Shown: in pieces, positions 44,129-55,708 of the stretch
Position numbering within the stretch: the first letter of the stretch is position 1
Layout: every line of letters starts with the position of its first letter
NCBI GenBank assembly: GCA_013420905.1
Contig: JAAXNY010000009.1
Coordinates: 2,480,001-2,544,000 of the forward strand
DNA from: Collybia mongolica
Taxonomy: Eukaryota > Basidiomycota > Agaricomycetes > Agaricales > Clitocybaceae
DNA: 64,000 nt
Direction: 5' to 3'
Position numbers and translations under genes: made by a program
Notes under the pieces: model-generated
The model's database searches: none
What the model saw: only the letters and a program-made list of their open reading frames with translations
What the model was told of the DNA's origin: nothing

Positions 44129-47100
44129 AAAGGCGGACTGAATCGATGTCAGTACCTGCTGAGACCTATTCTGTTACATTGTCACCTGTAATTTTAGGAG
44201 AGATGAATTGACAATCATTATCTATTCCAATTATGGTGATTGAAGAACAGAAAAACATCAAAACCCAAGCAATCAGACTTATTGATTGTGGAGCTGGAGG
44301 TATTTTTATTGACAAAACATTCATTGAAGAAAACAAGATAAAGACAACCCCACTGAGAAAGTCAATTTCAGTCAGAAATGTAGATGGGACAAAGAACAAG
44401 TCAGGAAACATCACAGACTGTGTATGGACCAAAATTTGAATTGGAGATGAAGAAATCAGAATCCGACTATTAGTTAGTGGACTTGGAAAAGAAAACATCA
44501 TCCTCAGACTACCATGGTTAAAACGACATAACCCCAAGATTGATTGGGAAAAAGGAACATTAGACTTCGGACCAAGTATCAAAAAAGGAGTTCTATTGGA
44601 AGCAATCCAAAGAAACCTAGAAATCCAACAAATGAAACAAACACAGCAATATCCCAAGGCAATGGTAACTGAAATACAGGAAGAATATCCAGAAGAAGTC
44701 TCAAAGAATCAACCTCTTGAAAATTGGCAACCAATACTTTTAGGAATCAACGAAGAAGATGATGAAGACAAAATCAATTTACTCAGAACATACATCTATT
44801 CAGAAGATGACAAAGAAGAATCTATTTGGATAAAGGCAAAGACATCAATATCACAGGAATTAGAACACAAGGCAGAAATTGAAGATCAAAAGCCAAAGAA
44901 GATGCTACCAGAATTTTACCAAAAATATGCATCATTATTTGACAAAACAAATTTGGAAAGAATGCCAACACAATGATCATGGGACCATGCAATAGATCCA
45001 AAACCAGATTTCATTCCAAAAGACTGCAAAATCTATCCCATTAGTCCAGCGGAACAAGGAAAATTGGATGAATTCATTGACAAAAATCTATGAAAAGGAT
45101 ATATCCAACCATTGAAATCCCCACAAGCATCACCTTTTTTCTTTGTATTAAAGAAAGACTCGACGAAACTTCGACCAACTCAAGACTACAGAAAATTAAA
45201 CAAAGGAACAATAAAGAACGCATATCCTTTACCACTTGTAGGAGAACTCCTTGACAAATTGAAAGGAGCAAAATATTTCACAAAATTAGATTTATGATGG
45301 GGATATAACAATGTCTGGATTAAGGAAGGTGATGAATGGAAAGCGGCATTCAAAACAAACAGGGGACTATTCGAACCCCTTGTTATGTTTTTTGGATTAT
45401 GCAATTCACCAGCAACATTTCAAAACATGATGAATGACATATACGCGAAAGAAATCGATGAAGGATGGATCCTGATCTATATGGACGACATCCTTATTTT
45501 CTCCAATGACATTGATTATCTACAAAGAAAAACCCTGAAGGTCTTAGACAAACTGAAGGAAAACAATTTATACCTGAATCTGGACAAATGCGTATTCGAA
45601 GCTACAGAACTCGAATATCTGGGATTAGTCATCAGAGAAAACAAGATAGGCATGGAACCAACCAAATTAGCAGGAATTGCAGATTGGCCAACCCCAATAA
45701 CAGTAAAACAAGTCCGGTCATTCCTTGGATTTGCAAACTTCTATCGAAAATTCATTGGACACTACGCAGAACTCAGCAAACCATTAACAAATCTGACAAG
45801 AAAAGATATCGAATGGAAATGGACTCAAGATTGCCAAGAAGCATTTGACAGATTGAAACAGAAATTTTTAAAAGCACCTGTCCTCATGATGCCAGATAAA
45901 ACCAAACCATTTCACATTGAATCAGATGCTTCAAAATGGGCTACAGGCGCAGTACTACGACAACAAAATAATAATGGAGAATGGCACCCATGTGGATATA
46001 TTTCACATTCATTCACAGAAATCAAAAGGAATTACAAAATCTACGACAGAGAATTATTAGGCATTATCCAAGCCTTAAAGACATGGAGACACTATCTTGA
46101 AGGATCACGATTTTTGACAGTAATCCTGTCAGACCATAAAAATTTAACGTATTTCCAAACAGCACAAAAATTAAACCAATGACAAGCAGGATGGAGTCTA
46201 TTCCTATCACAATTCAATCTCAAACTCGTACATATGCCTGGAACACAAATGATACAGTCTGACACCTTATCAAGAAGATCAGACTATGTCAACACAGAAG
46301 ATACAGACAACAAAGATCGGATTCTTTTACCAGATGACATCTTTATCAAAATGATCGATATAGGTTTACAAGATGACCTGAAGAAATCAGTTGAAGATGA
46401 TTTATTTGCAAAATCAATTGAAGCATTGAAAGAAACAGGGACACCACCAATCAAATCAAACCTGTCTGATTGGAAATTCGAAGATGGACTTCTGTTTTTC
46501 AAGAACAGATGTTATGTGGGACCAGATGCAAAGCTACAAAGAGAAATAGTGCAAATATATCATGACATGAAACCAGGAGGACACCCAGGTCAATACAAAA
46601 CACAAGAATTGATTAGCTGAGAATATTGGTGGCCAGGAATGGGAGTGTTTATCAAAAATTACATTGACAGTTGTGCCACATGTCAACAAATAAAAATTAA
46701 CACACACCCAACAAAACCAGGATTAATACCAATTGCAACAAATGGAGAACCATGTCCTTTCTCATTCATCACAGCTGATTTTGTCACGGACCTTCCAGAA
46801 AACAATGGAAAAGACAGCCTTATGGTCATGGCAGACCATGGCCTTATGAAGGGGGTAATTTCTATCCCTTGTACCAAAACGATTGATGCTCTAGGAACAG
46901 CAAATCTTTACCTGGAACATGTCTACAAAAGATATGGATTACCTGATACCTTTTTATCTGATCAAGGCCCTCAATTTGCGGCAAAAGTCTTTAAAGAACT
47001 AGGAAAACTCCTTGGAATCAAACTCATAATGAGCACGGTGTATCACCCACAAACAGACAGAGAAACAGAACGATTAAACCAAGAACTCAAAATTTATTTC

Positions 47101-47805
47101 CACATGTTCTGCCAGAACAACCCAGCAATATGGAAAGATCTCAACCCAATCGCAGAATTTGCGCACAATCAAAGAACCCAGTCTATGACGAAAAGATCCC
47201 CATTCTTCTTAGTGATGGGATATGAACCACAAGCAATTCCATCGGCATTCCAAAAGACAAATGTTCTGAGTGTGGAACAATGAATGATTGAACTTAATAG
47301 AGCACGAGAAGAAGCCATGGCAGCACACAACTTGGCAAGAAGAAAAGTTGCAGAAAGAACAACATGAGGTTTCACTCCATTCGAACAAGGAGAACATGTT
47401 TGGTTAGAAGGAACAAACCTTCAAATCCCCTATCCTTCAAGGAAATTAGCACCAAAATGAGGAGGACCCTTTGAAATCCAAGAAGTCCTCAGACCAGTAA
47501 CGTATAAATTAAAACTTCCACCACAATGGAAGATCCACCTTGTGTTTCATGCATCTCTTCTTACACCATATAAAGAAACCAATACTCATGGACCCAATTT
47601 CCTAGAACCCCCACCGGATCTTGTGAATCAAGAAGAAGAGTATAAAGTAGAAGGGATTATTAATCACCAACAACGAGGCCGAGGCTTCCAATACCTCGTG
47701 AAATGGAAAGATTACTCATCCGCACACAACACATGGGAACCCAAAAATCATTTAAAAAGAGCTCAAACGATACTCCAATCCTACCAGAAGCTACATCGCC
47801 TCTAA
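44129..47805 (+). pseudogene. G3 pol with multiple CpG-derived stops
   Basis: Collinear with G2 pol: protease LIDCGAGG, RT YMDDIL, RNase H, integrase and chromodomain (YLVKWKDYSSAHNTWEP). Stops at about 44209, 44437, 44974, 45091, 45295, 46180, 46618, 47281, 47367 and 47458. Nearly all are CGA in G2. The integrase finger has His (CAC) where G2 has Arg. Confidence 0.88.
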
Positions 47806-47855
47806 CAAATTATTGTTTACCATTGCTCTCAACAAATTCCAAACCTCTAACAAAT

Positions 47856-48869
47856 ATGTCTTCCCCTACCATTAACAACTTCTACACCACCACCGTCACC
47901 CCTCTCATCAATCCTCCTAACACTCCTATTGTCAATATCACATCCCAAGAATGCCTCGAATTGGCAATGAAGATTATATGTTGTCAAAAGTTCTTATTGT
48001 GGTTCATGCATGAAGAACATTGCAAACAAATGATCCAGACGTTCAATCATCCACCATATGACCAACTTATCAAATTAGTCAAAAAGTATTTGGAAATTAG
48101 GGATATGTTGTACAACCAAACCGCAGATATCAGTCAAGCTCTAGACCAAACCACTGAAGAATTAGTGGATACACAGGAATTTCAAATTCTAGAAGACTTA
48201 ATTCCATTATTACAAGATGGGATTTGATTACCTACATCCACACCTTCAACACCTACAGAGTCAACTGAAAGAATCTATATGGTCAATGAAGAAATACAAA
48301 CATCCCCTCCCAAAATGCCAACGCCTTCGACTCCAAATTCCCCTATTTATCAACCCGAACCTCTTCCAATCCCGCCCTTTTGCGAACCATCCCCTTCACC
48401 ATCACAACATTCCACACCTGATCCAGCAGATATGGTTCCGAACAAAGAAGTATTTAAATACTTAATGGGTTGAAAAGGCACCAAATCAGTTATCAAAAAG
48501 AAGAAAGCACTTAAACCTATCAAATATATGATGAACCCTCTCAATCACATCGGAAGTCAAGAAAAACCTATCAACCTCACTCAAATAGAATGAGGAATCA
48601 TCTACAAAAATGTATTATGCTCCCAATGCCTCAATTTTGGACACTCGTCAATAAATTGCGAAAAACATTATTGTCCAATATGTTTTCAACCAGCTCCAGG
48701 ACATTGTTGTGAACAATGCCCTGAGAAACCCACAACTAGAACAGTAGGGTATTATCAGAACTGGCGACAGACCGGAGACGAACGAGAAGAGGTAGACGAT
48801 GGGATTGATGATCCTTTCAATTACCCGGAAGCCATTGCGAACATGACAGGGGAACCAATTGATTTCTAA
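47856..48869 (+). pseudogene. G3 third ORF (zinc-knuckle protein)
   Basis: Collinear with the third ORF of G2 from MSSPTINN to GEPIDF. Stops at about 48225, 48471 and 48591 are TGA where G2 has CGA. Both knuckles (CSQCLNFGHSSINC, CPICFQPAPGHCCEQC) keep all metal ligands. Confidence 0.85.
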
Positions 48870-48902
48870 AGCTGGGACGCTTTAGAGATAGAGAGGGGGT
48901 AA

Positions 48903-49376
48903 TGTTACAAATTCCCTATTCACGTGCCCTATTACTTCTTTTTCTTACACATTACTGATTACCAGACACTTATTGACTCTTATCTCTCAAGACCCATATA
49001 TGCATTCCTTTTCTCATGCTTACTCATCTTTTATATTATGCTTACTCATTCTCATTAAAGCTTACTCATTCTCTTTATCTATAACGAATAGCGTAAATCA
49101 CACTTATCAGACCTTTACATATATATAGGGATATTTTAGCTTAGCTAGTTCTTTAGCTTGACCTAGCTGAATACACCTTATTCATCTACTTTGACTTCTT
49201 GACACGAACTCAATCCTACTTGCCTTACGAAGGGGGTAGTGCATCTTTGATCAGACGACTTGACTTTAGCCCTATTGAGGGAGTCAACAGACGTTAGACT
49301 TACGAAGTCAATGGTCTAGAACAAACTAGCAATATATCAGATTGATCTAGAGGATATGGCCTAAACAGCCATAACA
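48903..49376 (+). repeat. G3 3' LTR
   Basis: 474 bp, TGTTAC...ATAACA. Diverged from the G2 LTRs by substitutions and small indels, but keeps the TATA box and TTTAGCTTGACCT start region. Confidence 0.9.
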
Positions 49377-51185
49377 GTGCACAGGCTTAGGCCCAAGCAC
49401 AAACAAATGCTCTACCAAGCCTGTGTTCTCCCCATTGCTACATATGGGAGCAGGCTCTGGATGTATGAGGGGGCCCACATGGCAGGCCCTCTCGATAACC
49501 TCCGGAAGATGCAAAGGCGCACTTGCCTTTGGATCACCAGCGCCTTCAAGACATCCCCGAATGGGGCTGGCGAGACCCTTGCAGGCATCCCCCCTATCCA
49601 CCTTCATGTCAAGAAGTTGGTGGAAAGGAGTCATGTCCACTCCCGTGTGCTTCAGGCCTCACACGCCTTTCGTCGCCTCATCAACGGGAATCACAAATTC
49701 TCTGTTGAGACCCTCAACGCCTGCAACCCAAGCTGTAGGCTTGGGAAACTTGTATTGCCTGTCATGGAGGCCTGGTCTAACCTTGGCCTCTCCTCCCTGG
49801 ATTTAGACCCTGTCCAACCATTCAACCAACCGGGCATGCGCCCCAAGGACTTGTTCCCTGATCGCATAGTCTATGATATCGTCACCCCCCCACCCAAGGG
49901 CAGTGATCACTGTGAGGATTTCATGAAGGACCGCATCACATTGCTGAAGAGCGCTGTTGATGAGGCCTCTCACTCCCCATGGAGCATCTGCATTGTCACT
50001 GATGCATCCACTCCCCCCCTTCCCATGCAGTCAGTCGCGGTCTACCACATCTGGCATGCCAGGGACCTATATGAGGACTGGTACGCTACCGGCCTCTCTA
50101 CGTCTGATGACACCGAGCTGTGAGCAATTGCGGAAGGCATCTGACAGGCAGCTGACATCGGACTAGAGGACATCCATGATGTCCATATCTTCTCCGACTC
50201 CACCAATGCCCTTAGGCGTTCCCTCAACGCATCTCACCACTCAGGTCAAGCATCTGCCCTCAAAGTGTGCAATGTGCTGCTGCCTTGGCTGCAGCTCCGC
50301 GCCATCCACAAGATACACCTCCACCACATTACAAATGGAGTGGAGATTGAAGACCACCAACTGGCACACATCAGCGCCGTCTCGACTCGTGTTGAGGCAG
50401 GTGGAGTGCTGGTTATCTCTGCTGACTTTGCACAACACGAAGCAGTCACACGCATGCTTGACAGCTGGAAGTCTCTCTTCCAGTCCAAGAAGTATATTGG
50501 CTCCAATTTCTTGACTCTCTATGCAAAAAAGGACACCCTGCTCACTCCAACCCATGTAAACAATGGGCCATGGATGCGCAAGACCAGTCACAGCCATGCT
50601 TTGACCACCCGTGTGGTGTGATGCATCACTGGACATGCTCCAATTGGGGCGTTCCAATCCTGATTCTTCAAAGAGGAATCTGTCTCCTGTAGGTGCAGTG
50701 CTCCCCTGGAAACCATACAACATGTCCTATATGACTGTCCATGACATGGACAGGAAGACAAGCCCAGCCGTCAGCTGTGCTATGCGTGGCTGGTTGACTT
50801 CCTCTCAGAGAACAAGAGCGTGTTCGCGTTCAATGTTCCCTAGTCCTAAACAGGCTAGGGGCGGTACTCAGTGTTCTAAATGACAGCTATAAGGTGCTCC
50901 CTGCCCAAACATGCGAACCTGGATAATTGGTGGACTTGAAGCCACCACCCGCTGTGGGGCACTGCAGTGGGGGGCCTACCCCCTGGCGTAGATTGGCCCT
51001 TCCGGCCTGTGTACAATGAGCTCCAGCTCCATTTGCTAGTTCGACCCTGGTTGGGTGAGCATCCCAGCTCCATGGCACTTTGTCTTCTGCCCCCCCTCCC
51101 TATTCCTCCAATTACTACTCATAGTGACCAGCACATGTATTAGGTACAGTTGGTATATAAAATGTTGACAAAAAAAAAAAAAAAA
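49377..51185 (+). mobile_element. 3' end of a second LINE copy (LINE-B)
   Basis: Starts inside ORF2 just after the reverse transcriptase (RPKHKQMLYQACV) and continues through the RNase H domain (VTDAS, HIFSDST) and 3' UTR to a poly-A of about 18 nt. Four or more stops. It matches 41070-42865 closely but with independent substitutions. It is followed by the target duplication that pairs with 21902-21919. Confidence 0.85.
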
Positions 51186-51203
51186 AAACCCATGATCATG
51201 TCA
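51186..51203 (+). repeat. Right target-site duplication of the outer LINE
   Basis: AAACCCATGATCATGTCA, an exact copy of 21902-21919. The first bases merge with the poly-A. Confidence 0.85.
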
Positions 51204-52110
51204 GACTGTGTGTGTGTGTGTGTTGTGTGCATAGATTGTGGTTGTTAGATTATTTTTGGTGCATACATACATTCTCCCAGGTTTGCCCTTTCATCTGGAG
51301 CCCACTGCAAGGGGGAAATAGATTTCATTACACTTGAAAAATTTTGAAACTTCCAAGTTGTTGGATTAGAATTCAATGAATACCTCAGTCAATCTGACAG
51401 ATAAAGTCCCACAAGCCAGCACTTCAAATTCTACCAGAAAGACTACCCTACTGCATTGTGATCTTTGACCAGTAACCTGTCTCTATAGACAAAAACACAT
51501 TAGGAACTTCCCATAATTCTCAAGCAGCAGGCCTTGTTCTCCTGTACAAACCTCCTGTTAGAAAACATAAAACTCTTGTTGCCTTTGGTTCTTCTGAAGA
51601 CCAAGCAACTCCTGTTTTTAATACCCCATTGTCTAACAATGGGCTTAGTATTCCAAGTACACCTGTATCTACACCTCATCATTAGAACTCCCCAGACACC
51701 ATCTGATCAACTTTTGAACTCAGCAGAACCTCAGACTGAGCTAGTACGCATGACTCAAACAAAATGCCTGCAAATACTTTGTGGGATGCCCCTAAATTTG
51801 ACCCTGATCACCCTGAAGAATTGGTAAGATTCTTTAAGTTGGTTGAGGACTTATTTAAAATCTGCTCTATCATGGAGCACCAAGAAAAGAAAGATTATGT
51901 TGGTTGCTACACTGATTCCCAAACAGAATGTGAGTGGCAGGTGATGGACACATATGACAAAGGAACTTGGGATGAATTTAAAAATGGAGTCATCTCTAGC
52001 TATCTGGAGGTGTCAAGTCTTCTGAATGGCTTGTTAAAAGCACTTAGATAAGTTGACAAAGGCCCCATCTATTATATGAAATACCATGATGATTGGAAAT
52101 ATTTTGGTTC
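51204..52110 (+). pseudogene. Old retroelement gag remnant
   Basis: CpG-poor debris that continues the sequence found left of 21902. A GT microsatellite lies at 51206-51225. Around 51765-52050 one frame reads WDAPKFDPDHPEELVRFFKLVEDLF followed by a helical stretch, resembling an LTR-retroelement gag N-terminus. The CpG content rises sharply at about 52115, which I take as the edge of the nest. Confidence 0.45.
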
Positions 52111-52227
52111 TCCAAAAAAGGTTAGCGCGAGTCACCTGAGGTTGGCTCCCAAGTCAGGTGATGGCGTACTCACTTCGTGCTGCCAAGTGCACTTTGTTCT
52201 CGCTTTCGACTGAAGCTTAGCCTTAGC
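52111..52227 (+). promoter_or_regulatory. FIG4 upstream region at the edge of the transposon nest
   Basis: About 115 bp of normal-composition DNA remains between the retroelement debris and the FIG4 start. The rest of the former divergent promoter with the PPAT gene lies 35 kb away. Confidence 0.4.
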
Positions 52228-55200
52228 ATGCCTTCAAGTCAGGATACCCAAGAAAAGGAGAACACATCTCCCACAGGACCTCTTAACTTTAAACAAACAC
52301 AAAGTCTTTCGTATTCTCCCGCCTTCAATAAGTTTATTTTGTACGAAAATCGTCTTCGTTTCTACATTATCGCATCCAACGCCGCAGACTCACGACACCG
52401 CATTATCAAAGTCGATCGCACCGTCCAGGACGAGCTTACTATCGTTGAAGATGAGGCCGAATATAGCGGGAAGCAGATGAGCGCCATGCTGAAGATGCTG
52501 GACGACGGTAACAAAGCTTCTGGTGGTTTGGGCAAGGCTCGGGTGTTCTTCGGTATCGCCGGTGAGTTTGAGACGTTTGATAATGGAATAGGCTCATATC
52601 ATCCTCTGCATCTATCATAAGGCTTCATTCGCTTCACCGCTGGCTGGTACATCATTTTAATATCCAAGCGATCTGTAGTTGCACTTCTTGGGGGGCATTA
52701 CCTCTACCACTGCGAAAGCACAGACATTGTCCCAGTATGCATTAACCATAGGATAGAGAAACCAGCGGAGGAGCAACGTCTTATGAATATCTTCAAGCAA
52801 GTCGATATGTCCAAGAACTTCTACTTCAGGTGTGCGTCCCATGCGTGACGGCGAATCGCCCTTAGCTCACTGCTGAAAGTTATACATACGATCTGACATC
52901 AACCCTCCAACATAATCTCACCGGCTCGGACAAGCTGTTGCAGCAGAAGTGGCCTTTTAACGACCGTTATGCTTGGAACTTCCATCTTCTTTCGGCTCCG
53001 TTTACAAACGACGAGGTTCCTTCACTCAAGCCTCACTGGCTTTTGCCTTTGGTTCATGGACATGTTGATCAAGCTAGCGCGTATCGTGTTATTTAACTTA
53101 TGAGATTCCTATCCTAAGCTTTGTCACAGAATTAACTGTCCTTGGGCGTGTCATTTTTGTCACCTTGATTGCCCGTAGGTCGCGCCATTACGCTGGTGCC
53201 CGTTACCTCAAGCGGGGGGTGAATGATGAGGTTTTTGATCTTTGTCTCTTCGCGTAATCGTTCTCATACTACAGTCACTATAGGGAAACGTGGCTAATGA
53301 GGTTGAGACTGAACAGATTGTGGCAGAAGCATTAACCACCCCTTTTTATTATCCTTCATGCCGAGATTCCTCTCGTGACCGACACGAGCGACGGCCAAGC
53401 CCAAATTACACTAGTTATGTTCAGGTTAGTTGACGAGCTTTATCTTTCGTGAGCACACCTTGATATTAGAATAGTACCGAGGCAGTATTCCCATATATTG
53501 GACTCAGGAAACCACCAGTATGAGTCCCAAGCCTCCAATTGAAAGTTAGTTTCTTCGCTCACCTAGCGTTCATCGGTGACGCATATTTGCGTGCAGTTAG
53601 CGTCGTGGACCCTTTCTACACAGCCGCGTCTAGACACTTCGACGATCTTTTCAAGAGATACGGTGCTCCGATCACCATTCTGAATCTCATCAAGAGGCGA
53701 GAGCCGGTACCCCGCGAGTCGAAGCTACTGGACGAGTACACGCAATGCGTACGTTATCTTAATCAATTCCTTCCGCAGGAGAAGAGAATGGTATACCGAG
53801 CGTGGGATATGTCGCGTGCTTACAAAGAGTACACTATCCATTGTGACTGAATGTGCTGTTCTTGACCTTGTGAATGGTAGGAAAACACAAGATGTGATCA
53901 GCTATCTTGAAGACATTGCCGAAGAATCGATTCAGATGACAGGTTTTTTCCATTCTGGACCCGAACCCTATTCACATTATCTGCAAAGTGATGAAAAGTA
54001 TGTCTTCACGCAGCAAATTTTTTATTGAATGCTGACCATATTTGATCAGTACTCCCTGGCGAAATGGCATTTCGTTGCAAAATGGGATATGCCGAACAAA
54101 CTGTGTAGACTGCCTGGACCGCACAAATGCAGCTCAGTTTGTGTTTGGGAAACGTGCTTTAGGACACCAGCTTTATGCTCTCGGTGTGGTGGACAGCCCA
54201 AACCTGGCTTTCGATTCTGATGCAGTGAATATGTTGACCGAGATGTACCATGACCACGGAGACAGTACGTATTAGTCCATTCTGTATCAACTATATCCTC
54301 ATATTACGACAGCCATTGCCCTCCAATATACCGGGAGTGCTCTTGTCAATCGTGTCGAGACTTACAGGCGAATGCCCCATTGGAACAGTCATTCGCGGGA
54401 TATTATTGAAAACATCCGTCGATTCTACACCAATTCCCTTCTTGGTAATTCATTCATATGCCCTGACCAGCTCCCTGGTTAAAAAAGCAACTGCAGATGC
54501 CGACAAACAAACCGCTATCAATCTGTTTTTAGGCGTCCAGAGTGAACGCACTATCGCACAAGCTGTCCGTGGAGGGTACCAACAGTGGTTCAATAAAAAG
54601 CATCTTGAACCTCCTTATCTCATTGAAGATTCTGAAAATCGACTTCGCGACTTTGTAAGGTTGAAAGGCGATTTCTGGGTGGAATATTACAGGCCTTTGT
54701 TATTCACGTCACTGGGGAAACACTTCGCATATTCTATGAATAGTACCTTGAAGCTTCCGGGGTGCGTTTTCATATGGAAACAATTCACGGCCAATGACGC
54801 TTAGATCGCATGCAGGAAGACAGCGAGCGATATGAATCACAGCCCTTTTGAGCCTCATGGGCACAGACGCGGAGAGGCACATCCAAGGTAAGATATCATT
54901 TCTTCTGGTAACAGATCCGGGAAACAACATACCTTGGAATAATTAGTGTTGTTCAGGGAGTCCGGCGGTGGATGGGCTCCCGGCCAAGCTCGCACTCCAA
55001 GAAGATACCAGGAAAATCAGTCTCTCGATCTGAGATAAAGAAGCAAATAATAGTTCCGGAGCTCGATCGACATTCTACGGAGGCCATCGCGAAACAGCTG
55101 CTCGAGCCGTATGTTTCCGACACAGAAGAGGCGGAGTATCAAGGGTGAGTTTCTGTTGATTTGTCCATTCGGGTCTGACATTGCATGATAGGTATATTGA

Positions 55201-55435
55201 CCAATGCCTGGAGCTACTCGACGCCCCGACGACTATGGGAGAGCGCAAAGACTTGGAAGTGTATTCGATGGCTGTAAGAACAGCTATGGGGGAAACTTCC
55301 GACTGGGAAGAGGAACCCCCAAAAGAATTCATCTCGTATGTGGAACGTGGGAGTACGCAGTACCTTGACGGTGTGGGCAGAAGGGAAGGATTACCGGTGA
55401 CATATAATTATGAACGCTGGCTGGGTGGTACATGA
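52228..55435 (+). CDS. FIG4: FIG4-type SAC-domain phosphoinositide 5-phosphatase
   Basis: Removes the 5-phosphate of PI(3,5)P2 on the vacuole/endosome, in complex with Vac14 and Fab1. Multi-exon gene starting MPSSQDTQ. Exons give [39 protein letters not shown], a SAC-domain core with [13 protein letters not shown] and SIPIYWTQE, and the catalytic CX5R motif [13 protein letters not shown] (about 54097-54130, seen after splicing in the exon after 54045). Then [11 protein letters not shown] and [10 protein letters not shown]; the C-terminal part ends NYERWLGGT at 55435. At least a dozen introns. The N-terminal KFxLYE start and length favour Fig4 over Sac1. Confidence 0.92.
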
Positions 55436-55708
55436 TACTACATAGTGTGAAATGAAAGTTTTGTTACCTGATCAAACGTTGCAATTAACTCTGAATTGAC
55501 CCTGCAAATTCGCATGACCGTGTGAAGATGCATTTTCCGAGCATAATGAACTTGCAAAGCCAAGTATTGTTTTGTTGAACGTTGAAGGCGTCGAGCTCGA
55601 ACAGTAGGTTTGCAGCACACGACGGCGGCGACAACGGTGATACCCTGTGATACATTTCTTGAAATTCTCGCTGATCCCATCAGCATCTGACTGCTACCAT
55701 TCTTTTCA
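55436..55708. other. Spacer between FIG4 and DHHC genes
   Basis: Tandem genes; holds the FIG4 3' end and the next promoter. No other feature seen. Confidence 0.4.

Larger units (their letters stand above)
42866..49376 (+). mobile_element. Ty3-type LTR retrotransposon G3, decayed relative of G2, 5'-truncated
   Basis: Same gene order as G2 at clear sequence similarity, but only the last 37 bp of its 5' LTR remain (42866-42902), abutting the LINE poly-A. The 3' LTR is complete (48903-49376) and followed by GTGCA and LINE sequence. Ten or more in-frame stops, mostly CGA-to-TGA relative to G2, make it dead. The self-primer site (42905-42914) and slippery heptamer (44119-44125) are preserved. Confidence 0.93.

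Noticed and set aside
51206..51225. GT repeat as an LTR or CRISPR-like feature
   Set aside because: It is a plain dinucleotide microsatellite. No CRISPR-type spaced repeats exist in the window, and none are expected in a fungus.
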